Positions 1 through 7,855 of a stretch of 64,000 nucleotides of DNA are shown here, piece after piece. Source of the DNA: Streptomyces sp. TRM49041 (GTDB taxonomy: Bacteria; Actinomycetota; Actinomycetes; Streptomycetales; Streptomycetaceae); the NCBI RefSeq assembly GCF_008271805.1, contig NZ_VSRY01000144.1, positions 1-64,000 on the forward strand, given 5' to 3'. Every line of letters starts with the position of its first letter. The stretch's first letter is position 1. Below the pieces are notes generated by a model. The model did no database searches and was not told the origin of the DNA. It worked only from the letters and a program-made list of their open reading frames with translations. The translations under genes were made by a program, and so were the position numbers.

Positions 1-218
1 GCCGGGCCTTCGGCGCCGCGTCGCCGGCCCCCGCGCTGAGCGGCCCGCCGGGCCTCGGCACGACCGTAGGGTCGTGCCTCGCCATACGGGTCGGAGGAAG
101 ATCCTGAACTGACATCCCGCGCCGGGGCCGACCGGCGGCCGGGCTGCTGGGCAGCGCGCCGGGCCGCGGCACGGCCGCCATCCTGCGGCTGCGACGGTTT
201 ACGACGGTGCTCGCTCAT
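1..218 (-). CDS. Probable penicillin-binding protein (transglycosylase), N-terminal part only
   Basis: The reading frame opens at ATG 218 behind a clear GAGGAGT ribosome site (228-234) and runs off the left edge, so only the first 72 residues are visible. They begin MSEHRRKPSQPQDGG and stay hydrophilic, rich in Arg, Ala, Gly and Pro, like the cytoplasmic tail that precedes the membrane anchor in class A penicillin-binding proteins. No catalytic domain lies inside the window. The assignment rests mainly on position: in S. coelicolor, as I recall it, a penicillin-binding protein is divergent from the PadR gene that precedes inositol-phosphate synthase. It could be another membrane protein with a basic tail. 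Confidence 0.55.
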   Translation of the reverse strand, partial: MSEHRRKPSQPQDGGRAAARRAAQQPGRRSAPARDVSSGSSSDPYGEARPYGRAEARRAAQRGGRRRGAEGP

Positions 219-234
219 CGAACGACTACTCCTC

Positions 235-482
235 GGGCAGGCGAGTACGCCTGAAAGCGGCAGCTGAGTTCCGGTCCCCCCGAAATGGATCGGACGAGCC
301 CACCGAGCCCGTCCGCCATGCACCCACGACGATGACGTCCCCCGTCGTCACGTGGTTCCCGGTGGTGTGCATGCCGCACAGACTACGCACGGACAAAACC
401 ACCCTTGAGTCGAAGTTCACCCCAAATCAGGCAACGCGCCTACTGCGAATTGGGGATGTGACGCCGTTCACCACGGCCCCAC
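235..482. other. Divergent intergenic region, no gene seen
   Basis: This stretch separates the left-edge gene from padR. Short open frames cross it on both strands, but none has a ribosome site together with streptomycete codon bias. It is noticeably less GC-rich than the flanking genes, as expected for a promoter region. Promoters for the left-edge gene probably lie here, but I could not fix their elements. Confidence 0.5.
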
Positions 483-511
483 TTGTCGGCACAGGACAGC
501 CGTTCTATCGT
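483..511 (+). promoter_or_regulatory. Candidate vegetative promoter for padR
   Basis: TTGTCG (483-488) and TATCGT (506-511) are separated by 17 bases, close to the vegetative sigma consensus. The predicted start would fall inside the inverted repeat at 515-535, which is a good arrangement for repression by the PadR product. Assigned by eye only. Confidence 0.5.
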
Positions 512-514
512 CGG

Positions 515-535
515 GATGTATCGAGCCGATACATC
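515..535. promoter_or_regulatory. PadR-type operator (inverted repeat)
   Basis: A perfect inverted repeat, GATGTATCG-AGC-CGATACATC, lies 40 bases upstream of the padR start and just downstream of a candidate -10 box. PadR-family repressors typically bind ATGT/ACAT dyads, and the half-sites here contain exactly ATGTAT and ATACAT. Autoregulation is therefore likely. Confidence 0.7.
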
Positions 536-574
536 AGGGCGGCATAACGAGCGGAGTGAAGGAGGAAGCGGCTC

Positions 575-1267
575 ATGAGCAGGCGCTCCGGCATCCTCGA
601 GTTCGCCGTCCTAGGTCTGCTCCGAGAAGCTCCGATGCACGGATACGAGCTGCGCAAGCGGCTCAACACCTCGCTCGGCATCTTCCGCGCCTTCAGCTAC
701 GGCACGCTCTACCCCTGCCTCAAGACACTGGTCGCCAACGGCCGGCTCATCGAGGAACCGGGCAGCGCCCCGGAGGACGCCCTCGCCGCCTCGCTCTCAG
801 GACGACGCGCGAAGATCGTCTACCGGTTGACCGCCGAAGGTAAGGAGCACTTCGAGGAACTCCTGTCCCACACGGGACCGGACTCCTGGGAGGACGAGCA
901 CTTCGCCGCCCGCTTCGCCTTCTTCGGGCAGACGGAGCGCGAGGTACGGATGCGGGTGCTGGAAGGCCGCCGCAGCCGTCTCGAGGAGCGGCTGGAGAAG
1001 ATGCGCGCCTCCCTGGCCCGGACGCGCGAGCGTCTGGACGACTACACGCTTGAGCTCCAGCGGCATGGCATGGAGTCCGTGGAGCGCGAGGTGCGCTGGC
1101 TGAACGAGCTCATCGAGAGCGAGCGGGCGGGCCGCGATCAGCGACGATCCGGCTCGGAGAGCCCTTCAGGGCCCGCGGAGCAGAACAACACATCTGGAGA
1201 CACGGGCGGCCTGCCCCGGCACGGGGGCAGTACCCGGCCGGATCCGTCCGACGACACCACCAAGTGA
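575..1267 (+). CDS. PadR family transcriptional regulator
   Basis: A 230-residue protein starting at ATG 575 behind an AAGGAGGA ribosome site. The N-terminal 90 residues carry the PadR winged helix: ILEFAVLGLLREAPMHGYEL, then a GTLYPCLKTL recognition region and a wing ending in VYRLTAEGKEHF. Residues from about 105 to 170 form the charged, Arg/Glu-rich helical C-terminal (Vir_act_alpha_C-like) dimerisation region, and the last 50 residues are a low-complexity tail. A perfect ATGT/ACAT dyad upstream suggests it represses its own promoter. It precedes the inositol-phosphate synthase gene with a short gap and may control it as well; that is inference. Confidence 0.9.
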   Translation: MSRRSGILEFAVLGLLREAPMHGYELRKRLNTSLGIFRAFSYGTLYPCLKTLVANGRLIEEPGSAPEDALAASLSGRRAKIVYRLTAEGKEHFEELLSHTGPDSWEDEHFAARFAFFGQTEREVRMRVLEGRRSRLEERLEKMRASLARTRERLDDYTLELQRHGMESVEREVRWLNELIESERAGRDQRRSGSESPSGPAEQNNTSGDTGGLPRHGGSTRPDPSDDTTK

Positions 1268-1269
1268 AA

Positions 1270-1286
1270 CCCTGCGTACTGCAGGG
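1270..1286 (+). promoter_or_regulatory. Small hairpin between padR and ino1
   Basis: CCCTGC-GTACT-GCAGGG forms a 6-bp stem just after the padR stop codon. It has no T-run. It could be a weak attenuator or an RNA processing site, or be incidental. Confidence 0.3.
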
Positions 1287-1317
1287 CTTCGTCGAGAACA
1301 AACAGGGAGCAACCGGA

Positions 1318-2400
1318 ATGGGTTCGGTTCGCGTAGCCATCGTCGGCGTGGGCAACTGCGCCGCCTCGCTGGTGCAGGGCGTCGAGTACTACAAGGACGC
1401 CGACCCGGCGGGCAAGGTGCCGGGGCTGATGCATGTCCAGTTCGGCGACTACCACGTGCGGGACGTCGAGTTCGTTGCCGCCTTCGACGTGGACGCGAAG
1501 AAGGTGGGCCTCGACCTCGCGGACGCCATCGGCGCCAGCGAGAACAACACCATCAAGATCTGCGACGTGCCGAACAGCGGCGTGACGGTCCAGCGCGGTC
1601 ACACCCTGGACGGTCTGGGCAAGTACTACCGCCAGACCATCGAGGAGTCCGCCGAGGAGCCGGTCGACGTCGTCCAGATCCTCAAGGACAGGCAGGTCGA
1701 CGTTCTGGTCTGCTACCTGCCGGTCGGCTCCGAGGATGCCGCCAAGTTCTACGCGCAGTGCGCCATCGACGCCAAGGTCGCCTTCGTCAACGCCCTCCCG
1801 GTGTTCATCGCCGGCACCAAGGAGTGGGCCGACAAGTTCACCGAGGCCGGTGTCCCGATCGTCGGCGACGACATCAAGTCCCAGGTCGGCGCCACCATCA
1901 CGCACCGCGTCATGGCGAAGCTGTTCGAGGACCGGGGCGTCATCCTGGACCGCACGATGCAGCTGAACGTCGGCGGCAACATGGACTTCAAGAACATGCT
2001 CGAGCGTGAGCGTCTGGAGTCCAAGAAGATCTCCAAGACCCAGGCCGTCACCTCCCAGATCCCCGACCGGGACCTCGGCGAGAACAACGTGCACATCGGA
2101 CCCTCGGACTACGTGGCGTGGCTCGACGACCGCAAGTGGGCCTACGTCCGCCTCGAAGGCCGTGCCTTCGGTGACGTGCCGCTGAACCTGGAGTACAAGC
2201 TCGAGGTGTGGGACTCCCCGAACTCCGCGGGTGTCATCATCGACGCCCTGCGCGCCGCGAAGATCGCCAAGGACCGCGGCATCGGCGGCCCGATCCTCTC
2301 CGCGTCCTCGTACTTCATGAAGTCGCCGCCGGTGCAGTACTTCGACGACGTGGCCCGCGAGAACGTCGAGAAGTTCATCAAGGGCGAGGTCGAGCGCTAA
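1318..2400 (+). CDS. ino1: Inositol-3-phosphate synthase
   Basis: Converts glucose 6-phosphate to 1D-myo-inositol 3-phosphate with enzyme-bound NAD, the first committed step to mycothiol and phosphatidylinositol in actinobacteria. The 360-residue length from ATG 1318 fits the short actinobacterial form, and a GGGAG ribosome site lies upstream. Visible signatures are the Rossmann start VRVAIVGVGNCAASLVQGVE, the NALPVFIAGTKEWADKF segment and the DDIKSQVGATITHR motif near the active site. A second in-frame ATG at 1264 would overlap padR by 4 bases but lacks a good ribosome site. The gene lies 50 bases after padR in the same direction and is followed by a strong hairpin. Confidence 0.95.
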   Translation: MGSVRVAIVGVGNCAASLVQGVEYYKDADPAGKVPGLMHVQFGDYHVRDVEFVAAFDVDAKKVGLDLADAIGASENNTIKICDVPNSGVTVQRGHTLDGLGKYYRQTIEESAEEPVDVVQILKDRQVDVLVCYLPVGSEDAAKFYAQCAIDAKVAFVNALPVFIAGTKEWADKFTEAGVPIVGDDIKSQVGATITHRVMAKLFEDRGVILDRTMQLNVGGNMDFKNMLERERLESKKISKTQAVTSQIPDRDLGENNVHIGPSDYVAWLDDRKWAYVRLEGRAFGDVPLNLEYKLEVWDSPNSAGVIIDALRAAKIAKDRGIGGPILSASSYFMKSPPVQYFDDVARENVEKFIKGEVER

Positions 2401-2451
2401 GCGCTCAAGACGCTCGTACCCGCCAAGAGAGGCTCTCTCTCACGGCGTTGG

Positions 2452-2478
2452 GGCCCCCGTGGCGTACGCCCGGGGGCC
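2452..2478 (+). terminator. Hairpin terminator after ino1
   Basis: GGCCCCCG pairs with CGGGGGCC around a loop that itself folds (GGCGTACGCC). It sits 50 bases after the ino1 stop and just before the MFS start, and is the usual T-poor streptomycete terminator. Confidence 0.7.
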
Positions 2479-2503
2479 TTCGCCGTATGTGACCCTTGCT
2501 GTC

Positions 2504-3757
2504 ATGTCCGTCGTACGTGATCTGCGCGTACTCCTGCGCCTGACGAACTTCCGCCGCCTCCTCGCCGTACGACTCCTCTCCCAGTGCGCCGACGGCGTCT
2601 ACCAGGTCGCGCTGGCCACGTACGTGGTCTTCTCGCCCGAGAGGCAGGCCACGCCTGCCGACATCGCCTACGCGATGGCGGTGCTGCTGCTGCCGTACTC
2701 CCTGGTCGGCCCCTTCGCCGGTGTGCTGCTCGACCGCTGGCGGCGCCGCCAGGTCCTGCTGTACGGAAATCTGCTGCGCGCCCTCCTCGCCGCAGGCACC
2801 GCGCTGCTCATCCTGGCGTCCGTACCCGACTGGCTCTTCTACGTCTCCGCGCTGTCCGTGACCGCCGTCAACCGCTTCGTCCTCGCGGGGCTCTCCGCCG
2901 CGCTGCCCCGCGTCGTCGACGCCGACCGGCTCGTCATGGCCAACTCCCTGTCGCCGACCGCCGGTACGCTCGCCGCCACCGCGGGCGGGGGTCTGGCCTT
3001 CGCGGTCCGGCTGTTCGCCGACGGCTCCGACGCCGTGGCCATCGTTCTGGGAGCCGCGCTCTATCTGTCCTCCGCACTGGCGTCCCTGCGCATGAGCCGC
3101 GATCTGCTCGGGCCGGACCCCGACCTCGTCATGCCCCGGATCGGTGCGGCGCTCGCCTCGACCGCCCGTGGCCTGTGGATCGGACTCCAGCATCTGTCGG
3201 AGCGGCGGCCCGCCGCCCAGGCACTGGCCGCGATCACGCTTGCCCGCTTCTGCTACGGCGCGCTGACAGTGACCGTACTGATGCTCAGCCGGTACGCCTG
3301 GTCCGCGAGCGAATCAGAAGGGCTCGCCCTTCTGGGGCTCGCGGTCGCCGTATCGGGCGCCGGATTCTTCACCGCGGCGGTCATCACGCCCTGGGCGACG
3401 GAGAAGCTGGGAACGGGTGGCTGGATGGCAGTGTGCGCCGGATCGGCCGCGGTCCTGGAGCCGGCGTTGGGGTTGCCCTTCGCCCCCGTGACGACCATGA
3501 TCGCCGCCTATGTGCTCGGCCTCATCACACAGGCCACGAAGATCTCCACCGACACGGTCGTCCAGAGGACGGTCGACGACGCCTACCGAGGCCGGGTCTT
3601 CGCTCTCTACGACATGCTCTTCAATGTCGCGTTCGTCGCCGCGGCCGGTGTCGCGGCGCTGATGCTGCCTCCGGACGGCCGCTCCACGCCTCTCATCCTC
3701 ACCGTCGCCGGCCTCTACGCCCTGTCCGCCACGGCACTCGCCCGTTGGCGTCCATGA
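2504..3757 (+). CDS. MFS transporter
   Basis: A 417-residue polytopic membrane protein. ATG 2504 (MSVVRDLRVLLRLTNFRRLL) is chosen because an upstream in-frame GTG at 2459 lies inside the terminator hairpin. The cytoplasmic loop after the second helix reads LLDRWRRRQVLLYGNLLRA, a typical major-facilitator motif A variant (D-R-x-x-R-R). About twelve hydrophobic segments can be counted. A basic loop, a QATKISTDTVVQ segment and a YRGRVFALYDMLFN motif near the C-terminus are typical of the MFS_3/enterobactin-exporter-like branch. The substrate cannot be told. The gene stands alone between the ino1 terminator and a palindrome containing a parS site. Confidence 0.88.
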   Translation: MSVVRDLRVLLRLTNFRRLLAVRLLSQCADGVYQVALATYVVFSPERQATPADIAYAMAVLLLPYSLVGPFAGVLLDRWRRRQVLLYGNLLRALLAAGTALLILASVPDWLFYVSALSVTAVNRFVLAGLSAALPRVVDADRLVMANSLSPTAGTLAATAGGGLAFAVRLFADGSDAVAIVLGAALYLSSALASLRMSRDLLGPDPDLVMPRIGAALASTARGLWIGLQHLSERRPAAQALAAITLARFCYGALTVTVLMLSRYAWSASESEGLALLGLAVAVSGAGFFTAAVITPWATEKLGTGGWMAVCAGSAAVLEPALGLPFAPVTTMIAAYVLGLITQATKISTDTVVQRTVDDAYRGRVFALYDMLFNVAFVAAAGVAALMLPPDGRSTPLILTVAGLYALSATALARWRP

Positions 3758-3769
3758 CGTCGGGGCGGT

Positions 3770-3783
3770 GTTTCACGTGAAAC
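3770..3783. promoter_or_regulatory. parS site (perfect) inside a 32-bp palindrome
   Basis: Exact GTTTCACGTGAAAC, the Streptomyces ParB binding site. It is the centre of a perfect palindrome from 3761 to 3792 whose outer arms are CGGGGCGGT and its complement, so the same DNA could also act as a terminator for the MFS gene. Confidence 0.93.
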
Positions 3784-3818
3784 ACCGCCCCGTCCGGTAC
3801 CCCGCATCCCCGCGTCGT

Positions 3819-3832
3819 GTTTCACGTGAAAC
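3819..3832. promoter_or_regulatory. parS site (perfect), second of a close pair
   Basis: Exact GTTTCACGTGAAAC, 49 bases centre to centre from the previous site. Here too the flanks (3811-3840) extend the palindrome with a single G-U type mismatch, which suggests a terminator for the converging cca gene. Confidence 0.93.
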
Positions 3833-3848
3833 ATGACGCGGTCGGCGT

Positions 3849-5291
3849 TCAGCTCTGGGCCGCCCACCACTCCTTGAGCGCGGCGACGGCCGCGTCGTGA
3901 TCCATGGGGCCGTTCTCCAGCCTCAGCTCCAGAAGGAACTTGTACGCCTGACCCACGGCGGGTCCCGGGCGGATACCGAGGACCTCCTGGATCTGGTTGC
4001 CGTCGAGGTCCGGCCGGATCGCGTCCAGCTCCTCCTGCTCCTGAAGCTGCGCGATGCGCACCTCGAGCCCGTCATAGGCCCGGGACAGCGCACCTGCCTT
4101 CCGCTTGTTACGCGTCGTGCAGTCGGATCGCGTCAGCTTGTGCAGCCGGGTCAGCAGGGGACCCGCGTCGCGCACGTAGCGCCGAACGGCGGAGTCCGTC
4201 CACTCGCCGGCGCCGTACCCGTGGAACCGCAGATGCAGCTCCACGAGCCTCGACACGTCCTTGACCATGTCGTTGGAGTACTTCAGAGCGGTCAGCCGCT
4301 TCTTGGTCATCTTTGCCCCGACCACCTCGTGATGGTGGAAGGAGACCCTGCCGTCCGGCTCGAAGCGCCGTGTCCGCGGCTTGCCGATGTCATGCAGGAG
4401 CGCCGCCAGTCGCAGCACCAGGTCGGGACCGTCCTCCTCGAGGTCGATCGCCTGCTCGAGGACGGTCAGCGAGTGCTCGTAGACGTCCTTGTGCCGGTGG
4501 TGCTCGTCGCTCTCCAGGCGGAGGGCGGGCAGCTCGGGCAGCACATGGCGAGCGAGACCGGTGTCGACGAGCAGCGCCAGGCCCTTGCGCGGATGGGCGG
4601 AGAGCACCAGCTTGTTCAGCTCGTCCCGGACTCGCTCGGCGGAGACGATCTCGAGCCGCTCAGCCATCTCCCTCATCGCGGACACGACCTCGGCCGCCAC
4701 CTCGAAGTCGAGCTGGGCCGCGAAGCGCGCGGCGCGCATCATCCGCAGCGGGTCGTCGGAGAAGGACGCCTCGGGGGTGCCCGGCGTGCGCAGCACACGC
4801 TCCGCCAGGTCCTCGATCCCGCCGTGGGGATCGATGAACTCCTTCTCGGGCAGGGCGACCGCCATCGCGTTGACGGTGAAGTCACGGCGTACGAGGTCTT
4901 CCTCGATGGAGTCGCCGTAGGAGACCTCGGGCTTGCGCGAGGTGCGGTCGTACGCCTCCGAGCGGTACGTCGTGACCTCGATCTGGTAGCCGTCCTTCTG
5001 GGCGCCCACCGTGCCGAACGCGATCCCGACCTCCCAGACGGCCTCCGCCCACGGCCGGACGATCTTCAGTACGTCCTCGGGGCGGGCGTCCGTGGTGAAG
5101 TCGAGGTCGTTGCCGAGTCGGCCGAGCAGCGCGTCCCGTACCGAGCCACCGACCAGGGCGAGGCGGAAGCCGGCCTCCTGGAACCGGCGGGCGAGATCGT
5201 CGGCGACCGGGGAAACGCGCAGCAGCTCACTGACCGCGCGGCGTTGCACCTGGCTCAGGGCAGTCGGGTTGTCTTCATTGGCGTTCGGCAC
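3849..5291 (-). CDS. cca: CCA tRNA nucleotidyltransferase (PcnB/PolyA polymerase family)
   Basis: Adds or repairs the 3'-terminal CCA of tRNAs; at least two tRNA genes in this window (Ile and Ala) do not encode CCA. From GTG 5291 it has 480 residues. The N-terminal nucleotidyltransferase domain shows LVGGSVRDALLGRLGNDLDF (GGSVRD plus the metal-binding DLD) and RRDFTVNAMA, followed by the RNA-binding helix PLRMMRAARFAAQLDF. A C-terminal HD domain is marked by LRLAALLHDIGKPRTRRFE. GTG 5291 is the first possible start in frame after a stretch with no coding character. No ribosome site precedes it, but a TACCCT -10 box lies 8 bases upstream, so the transcript is probably leaderless. It is divergent from the DUF6049 gene. 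Confidence 0.93.
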   Translation of the reverse strand: MPNANEDNPTALSQVQRRAVSELLRVSPVADDLARRFQEAGFRLALVGGSVRDALLGRLGNDLDFTTDARPEDVLKIVRPWAEAVWEVGIAFGTVGAQKDGYQIEVTTYRSEAYDRTSRKPEVSYGDSIEEDLVRRDFTVNAMAVALPEKEFIDPHGGIEDLAERVLRTPGTPEASFSDDPLRMMRAARFAAQLDFEVAAEVVSAMREMAERLEIVSAERVRDELNKLVLSAHPRKGLALLVDTGLARHVLPELPALRLESDEHHRHKDVYEHSLTVLEQAIDLEEDGPDLVLRLAALLHDIGKPRTRRFEPDGRVSFHHHEVVGAKMTKKRLTALKYSNDMVKDVSRLVELHLRFHGYGAGEWTDSAVRRYVRDAGPLLTRLHKLTRSDCTTRNKRKAGALSRAYDGLEVRIAQLQEQEELDAIRPDLDGNQIQEVLGIRPGPAVGQAYKFLLELRLENGPMDHDAAVAALKEWWAAQS

Positions 5292-5299
5292 AACAGAAC

Positions 5300-5305
5300 A
5301 GGGTA
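5300..5305 (-). promoter_or_regulatory. -10 box placing the cca transcript start at its GTG
   Basis: On the minus strand TACCCT ends 8 bases before GTG 5291, and no usable Shine-Dalgarno lies in between. An AAGGAGG further upstream (around 5327-5333) is too far away. This spacing is typical of leaderless actinobacterial genes. Confidence 0.5.
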
Positions 5306-5473
5306 CGTGGCCCCGCCACGGGGAGCCTCCTTGATTTCGAGCGCCCTCCTGTACTCTCGCCCGATCTTGTGGACCACTCCGCAGCACTTCGCCGCACCGC
5401 GTCTCGTTACCATGCGTGGACGCAGGAACCGGCAAGGACCGACGGCACAAGACGACGAGGGACGGACGAGCGC

Positions 5474-7810
5474 GTGGCCGAGGCGGCAGACTTCCAGGGC
5501 ACCGATCCCTCCCCTGCCCGCCGCTGGCTGCGGCGGGCGGCCGCAGTCGTCGCCGCCGTCCCCCTCCTGGCCGGGCTGGTGCACCTCCCGGCCGCGCCCG
5601 TCGCGTCGGCGGTCGCACCCGCCACGTCCACAGCCGCGTCGGCCGGATCCCGCACCGTCGATGTGTCTCTGGACACACTGGCCCCCGGCGCGCCGGTGAA
5701 GGGGGACACCCTCACGATCACCGGCACGGTCACCAACAAGGGCAGGGAGACGGTGAGCAGGGCGCACATCGACGTGCACCTCGGATCCAGGCTCTCCAGC
5801 CGGGGCGCGATCGAGGACGCCGCCCGCCGCACCGGCTTCTCGCAGGGCAGGGACGGCAGGCCCCTCGGTGGCGCGTACACAGTCAAGGTCGCGAACATCC
5901 CCGGTGGTGGCAGCCGTGAGTTCACCCTTGCCGTACCGGTCGAGAAGCTCGGTCTGGACGACGAAGGTGTCTACCAGCTGGGCGTCTCGCTGTCCGGGAT
6001 GACCACGAGCGACCCCTACGAGCAGGTGCTCGGCATCGAGCGGACCTTCCTCCCCTGGCAGCCCGCCGCCGCGAAGAGCAGGACCCAGGTGACCGTCCTG
6101 TGGCCGCTGATCTCGTCCGTGTACCTGTCCGCCGAGACAGGGTCCGACGACCAGCAGACGCCGGTGTTCGAGAACGACCGCCTCGCGGCGGAGCTCGCCC
6201 CCGGTGGGCGACTGGAGCGGATGGTCACGCTCGGCGCCGAGCTTCCCGTCACCTGGGTCGTCGACCCCGACCTTCTGGCCACCGTCGAGGCGATGACCCG
6301 CGACTACCGGGTCAGGAGCGGGGACACCACCGTCGAGGGCAAGAACCAGGCCGTCGCGAAGCGGTGGCTCAACGCTCTCGACAAGGCGGTGCAGGGCGAC
6401 AAAGTGATCGCGCTGCCGTTCGGCGACCCGGACCTGGCGTCGCTCGCGCACCGGGGCAAGCGCGTCTCCGGCTCCCTCAGCCATCTGCGGCCGGCCACGG
6501 AGCTCGCCGAGTCGACCGTGGAGACGATCCTCCATGTGAAGCCGTCGGTCGACTTCGCCTGGCCCGTGGACGGCGCGGTCGACCCGTCGATCGTCGATGT
6601 GGCGACGTCGGCGGGCGCCGACAAGGTGATCAGTCGCAGCGACAGCATGCGGGAGGACCTGCCGTACACGCCGAACGCCGCCCGGCCCATCGGTGGCGGC
6701 ACGACCGCGGTCGTGTCCGACGCCACCCTCTCCACCGCCTTCGAGGGCGACATGGCACGGGCGGGCGACTCCACGGTGGCGATCCAGAAGTTCCTCTCCC
6801 ACACGCTGGCCGTCGCCCTGGAGCGGCCCGGCAACGCGCGGAGCGTCGTGATCGCCCCGCAGCGGATGCCGACGGTCTCGCAGGCGGAGTCGATGGCGAG
6901 TGCGCTTCGGGTTCTCGGCGCCCAGCGCTGGTCGCAGCCCTCGGACCTGCTCACCGCCACCACGGCCAAGCCCGACCCGAAGGCGACGACGCACGTGCCG
7001 TCGGCCGGGAAGTACCCCAAGGAGCTGCGCCGGGAGGAGCTGCCGGAGACGGCTTTTCGGCAGCTGAAGACCACGCAGGACACACTGGACAACTTCAAGG
7101 TCATCCTCACCGCCGCCTACCGCGTCGTGACGCCGTTCGGCAACGCGATCAGCCGGGAGATGTCGACGTCATGGCGCGGCCGCCCGCAGGAGGCCGGCGA
7201 CTACGGCAGGGCTGTGCAGGCCCATCTGGAGAGCCTCACCGACGAGGTGAAGCTGATCGAGAAGTCGGATCTGACGCTGTCGGGGCGGAGCGCCACGATC
7301 CCGGTGACCGTGCAGAACAAGCTGGTGCAGGGCGTCGACCATCTGGTGCTCAGGCTGGAGTCGACGAAGCCGACCCGTCTGAAGCTCAACGGCGGTGAGG
7401 CGATCACCGAGCTGCCGGTGCGGATCGACGGCGGTCACAGCCAGTCCGTGAAGTTCACGGCCTCCGCCAACGCGAACGGTCCCGTCCCTGTGACGGCGCA
7501 GCTGTTCACGGAGGACGGCAGGCGGTACGGCCGGCCCATGACGTTCACCGTCAAGGTCTCCGAGATCACATCGACGGTGATGCTCGTCATCGCCGGCGGC
7601 GTGCTGCTTCTCGTCCTCGCCGGTGTCAGGATGTACAGCCAGCGCAAGCGTGCTGCGGCGCGCAAGGGCGACGCCGACGCCCCCGAAGAGGCGGATTCCT
7701 CGCCTTCGGGGCCGGAGAGCGACGATCCGGTGCAGCCGAGTGACCCGGTGCCGGACACCGGACCGCAAAGCGCCGACCCTTCGGGCCCGGGTGAGAAAGT
7801 GGACCGTTGA
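5474..7810 (+). CDS. DUF6049 family secreted, membrane-anchored protein
   Basis: A 778-residue protein from GTG 5474. A twin-arginine-like basic start (RRWLRRA) is followed by a hydrophobic signal segment (AVVAAVPLLAGLVHLPAAP) and a large extracytoplasmic region. The first extracytoplasmic domain looks like an Ig/CARDB-type beta fold (VDVSLDTLAPGAPVKGD, TGTVTNKGRETVSRAHIDV). A transmembrane helix near residues 700-720 (STVMLVIAGGVLLLVLAGV) leads into an acidic cytoplasmic tail. The family occurs in actinobacteria immediately upstream of murJ, as here (45 bases apart), which suggests a cell-envelope role, but its biochemical function is not known to me. The downstream GTG was preferred over ATG 5369, which lies in non-coding-like sequence. 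Confidence 0.85.
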   Translation: MAEAADFQGTDPSPARRWLRRAAAVVAAVPLLAGLVHLPAAPVASAVAPATSTAASAGSRTVDVSLDTLAPGAPVKGDTLTITGTVTNKGRETVSRAHIDVHLGSRLSSRGAIEDAARRTGFSQGRDGRPLGGAYTVKVANIPGGGSREFTLAVPVEKLGLDDEGVYQLGVSLSGMTTSDPYEQVLGIERTFLPWQPAAAKSRTQVTVLWPLISSVYLSAETGSDDQQTPVFENDRLAAELAPGGRLERMVTLGAELPVTWVVDPDLLATVEAMTRDYRVRSGDTTVEGKNQAVAKRWLNALDKAVQGDKVIALPFGDPDLASLAHRGKRVSGSLSHLRPATELAESTVETILHVKPSVDFAWPVDGAVDPSIVDVATSAGADKVISRSDSMREDLPYTPNAARPIGGGTTAVVSDATLSTAFEGDMARAGDSTVAIQKFLSHTLAVALERPGNARSVVIAPQRMPTVSQAESMASALRVLGAQRWSQPSDLLTATTAKPDPKATTHVPSAGKYPKELRREELPETAFRQLKTTQDTLDNFKVILTAAYRVVTPFGNAISREMSTSWRGRPQEAGDYGRAVQAHLESLTDEVKLIEKSDLTLSGRSATIPVTVQNKLVQGVDHLVLRLESTKPTRLKLNGGEAITELPVRIDGGHSQSVKFTASANANGPVPVTAQLFTEDGRRYGRPMTFTVKVSEITSTVMLVIAGGVLLLVLAGVRMYSQRKRAAARKGDADAPEEADSSPSGPESDDPVQPSDPVPDTGPQSADPSGPGEKVDR

Positions 7811-7855
7811 GCGATGTCGTGGCCGGCCGGCCCGGGACGATGAGGTGGGGTAACC

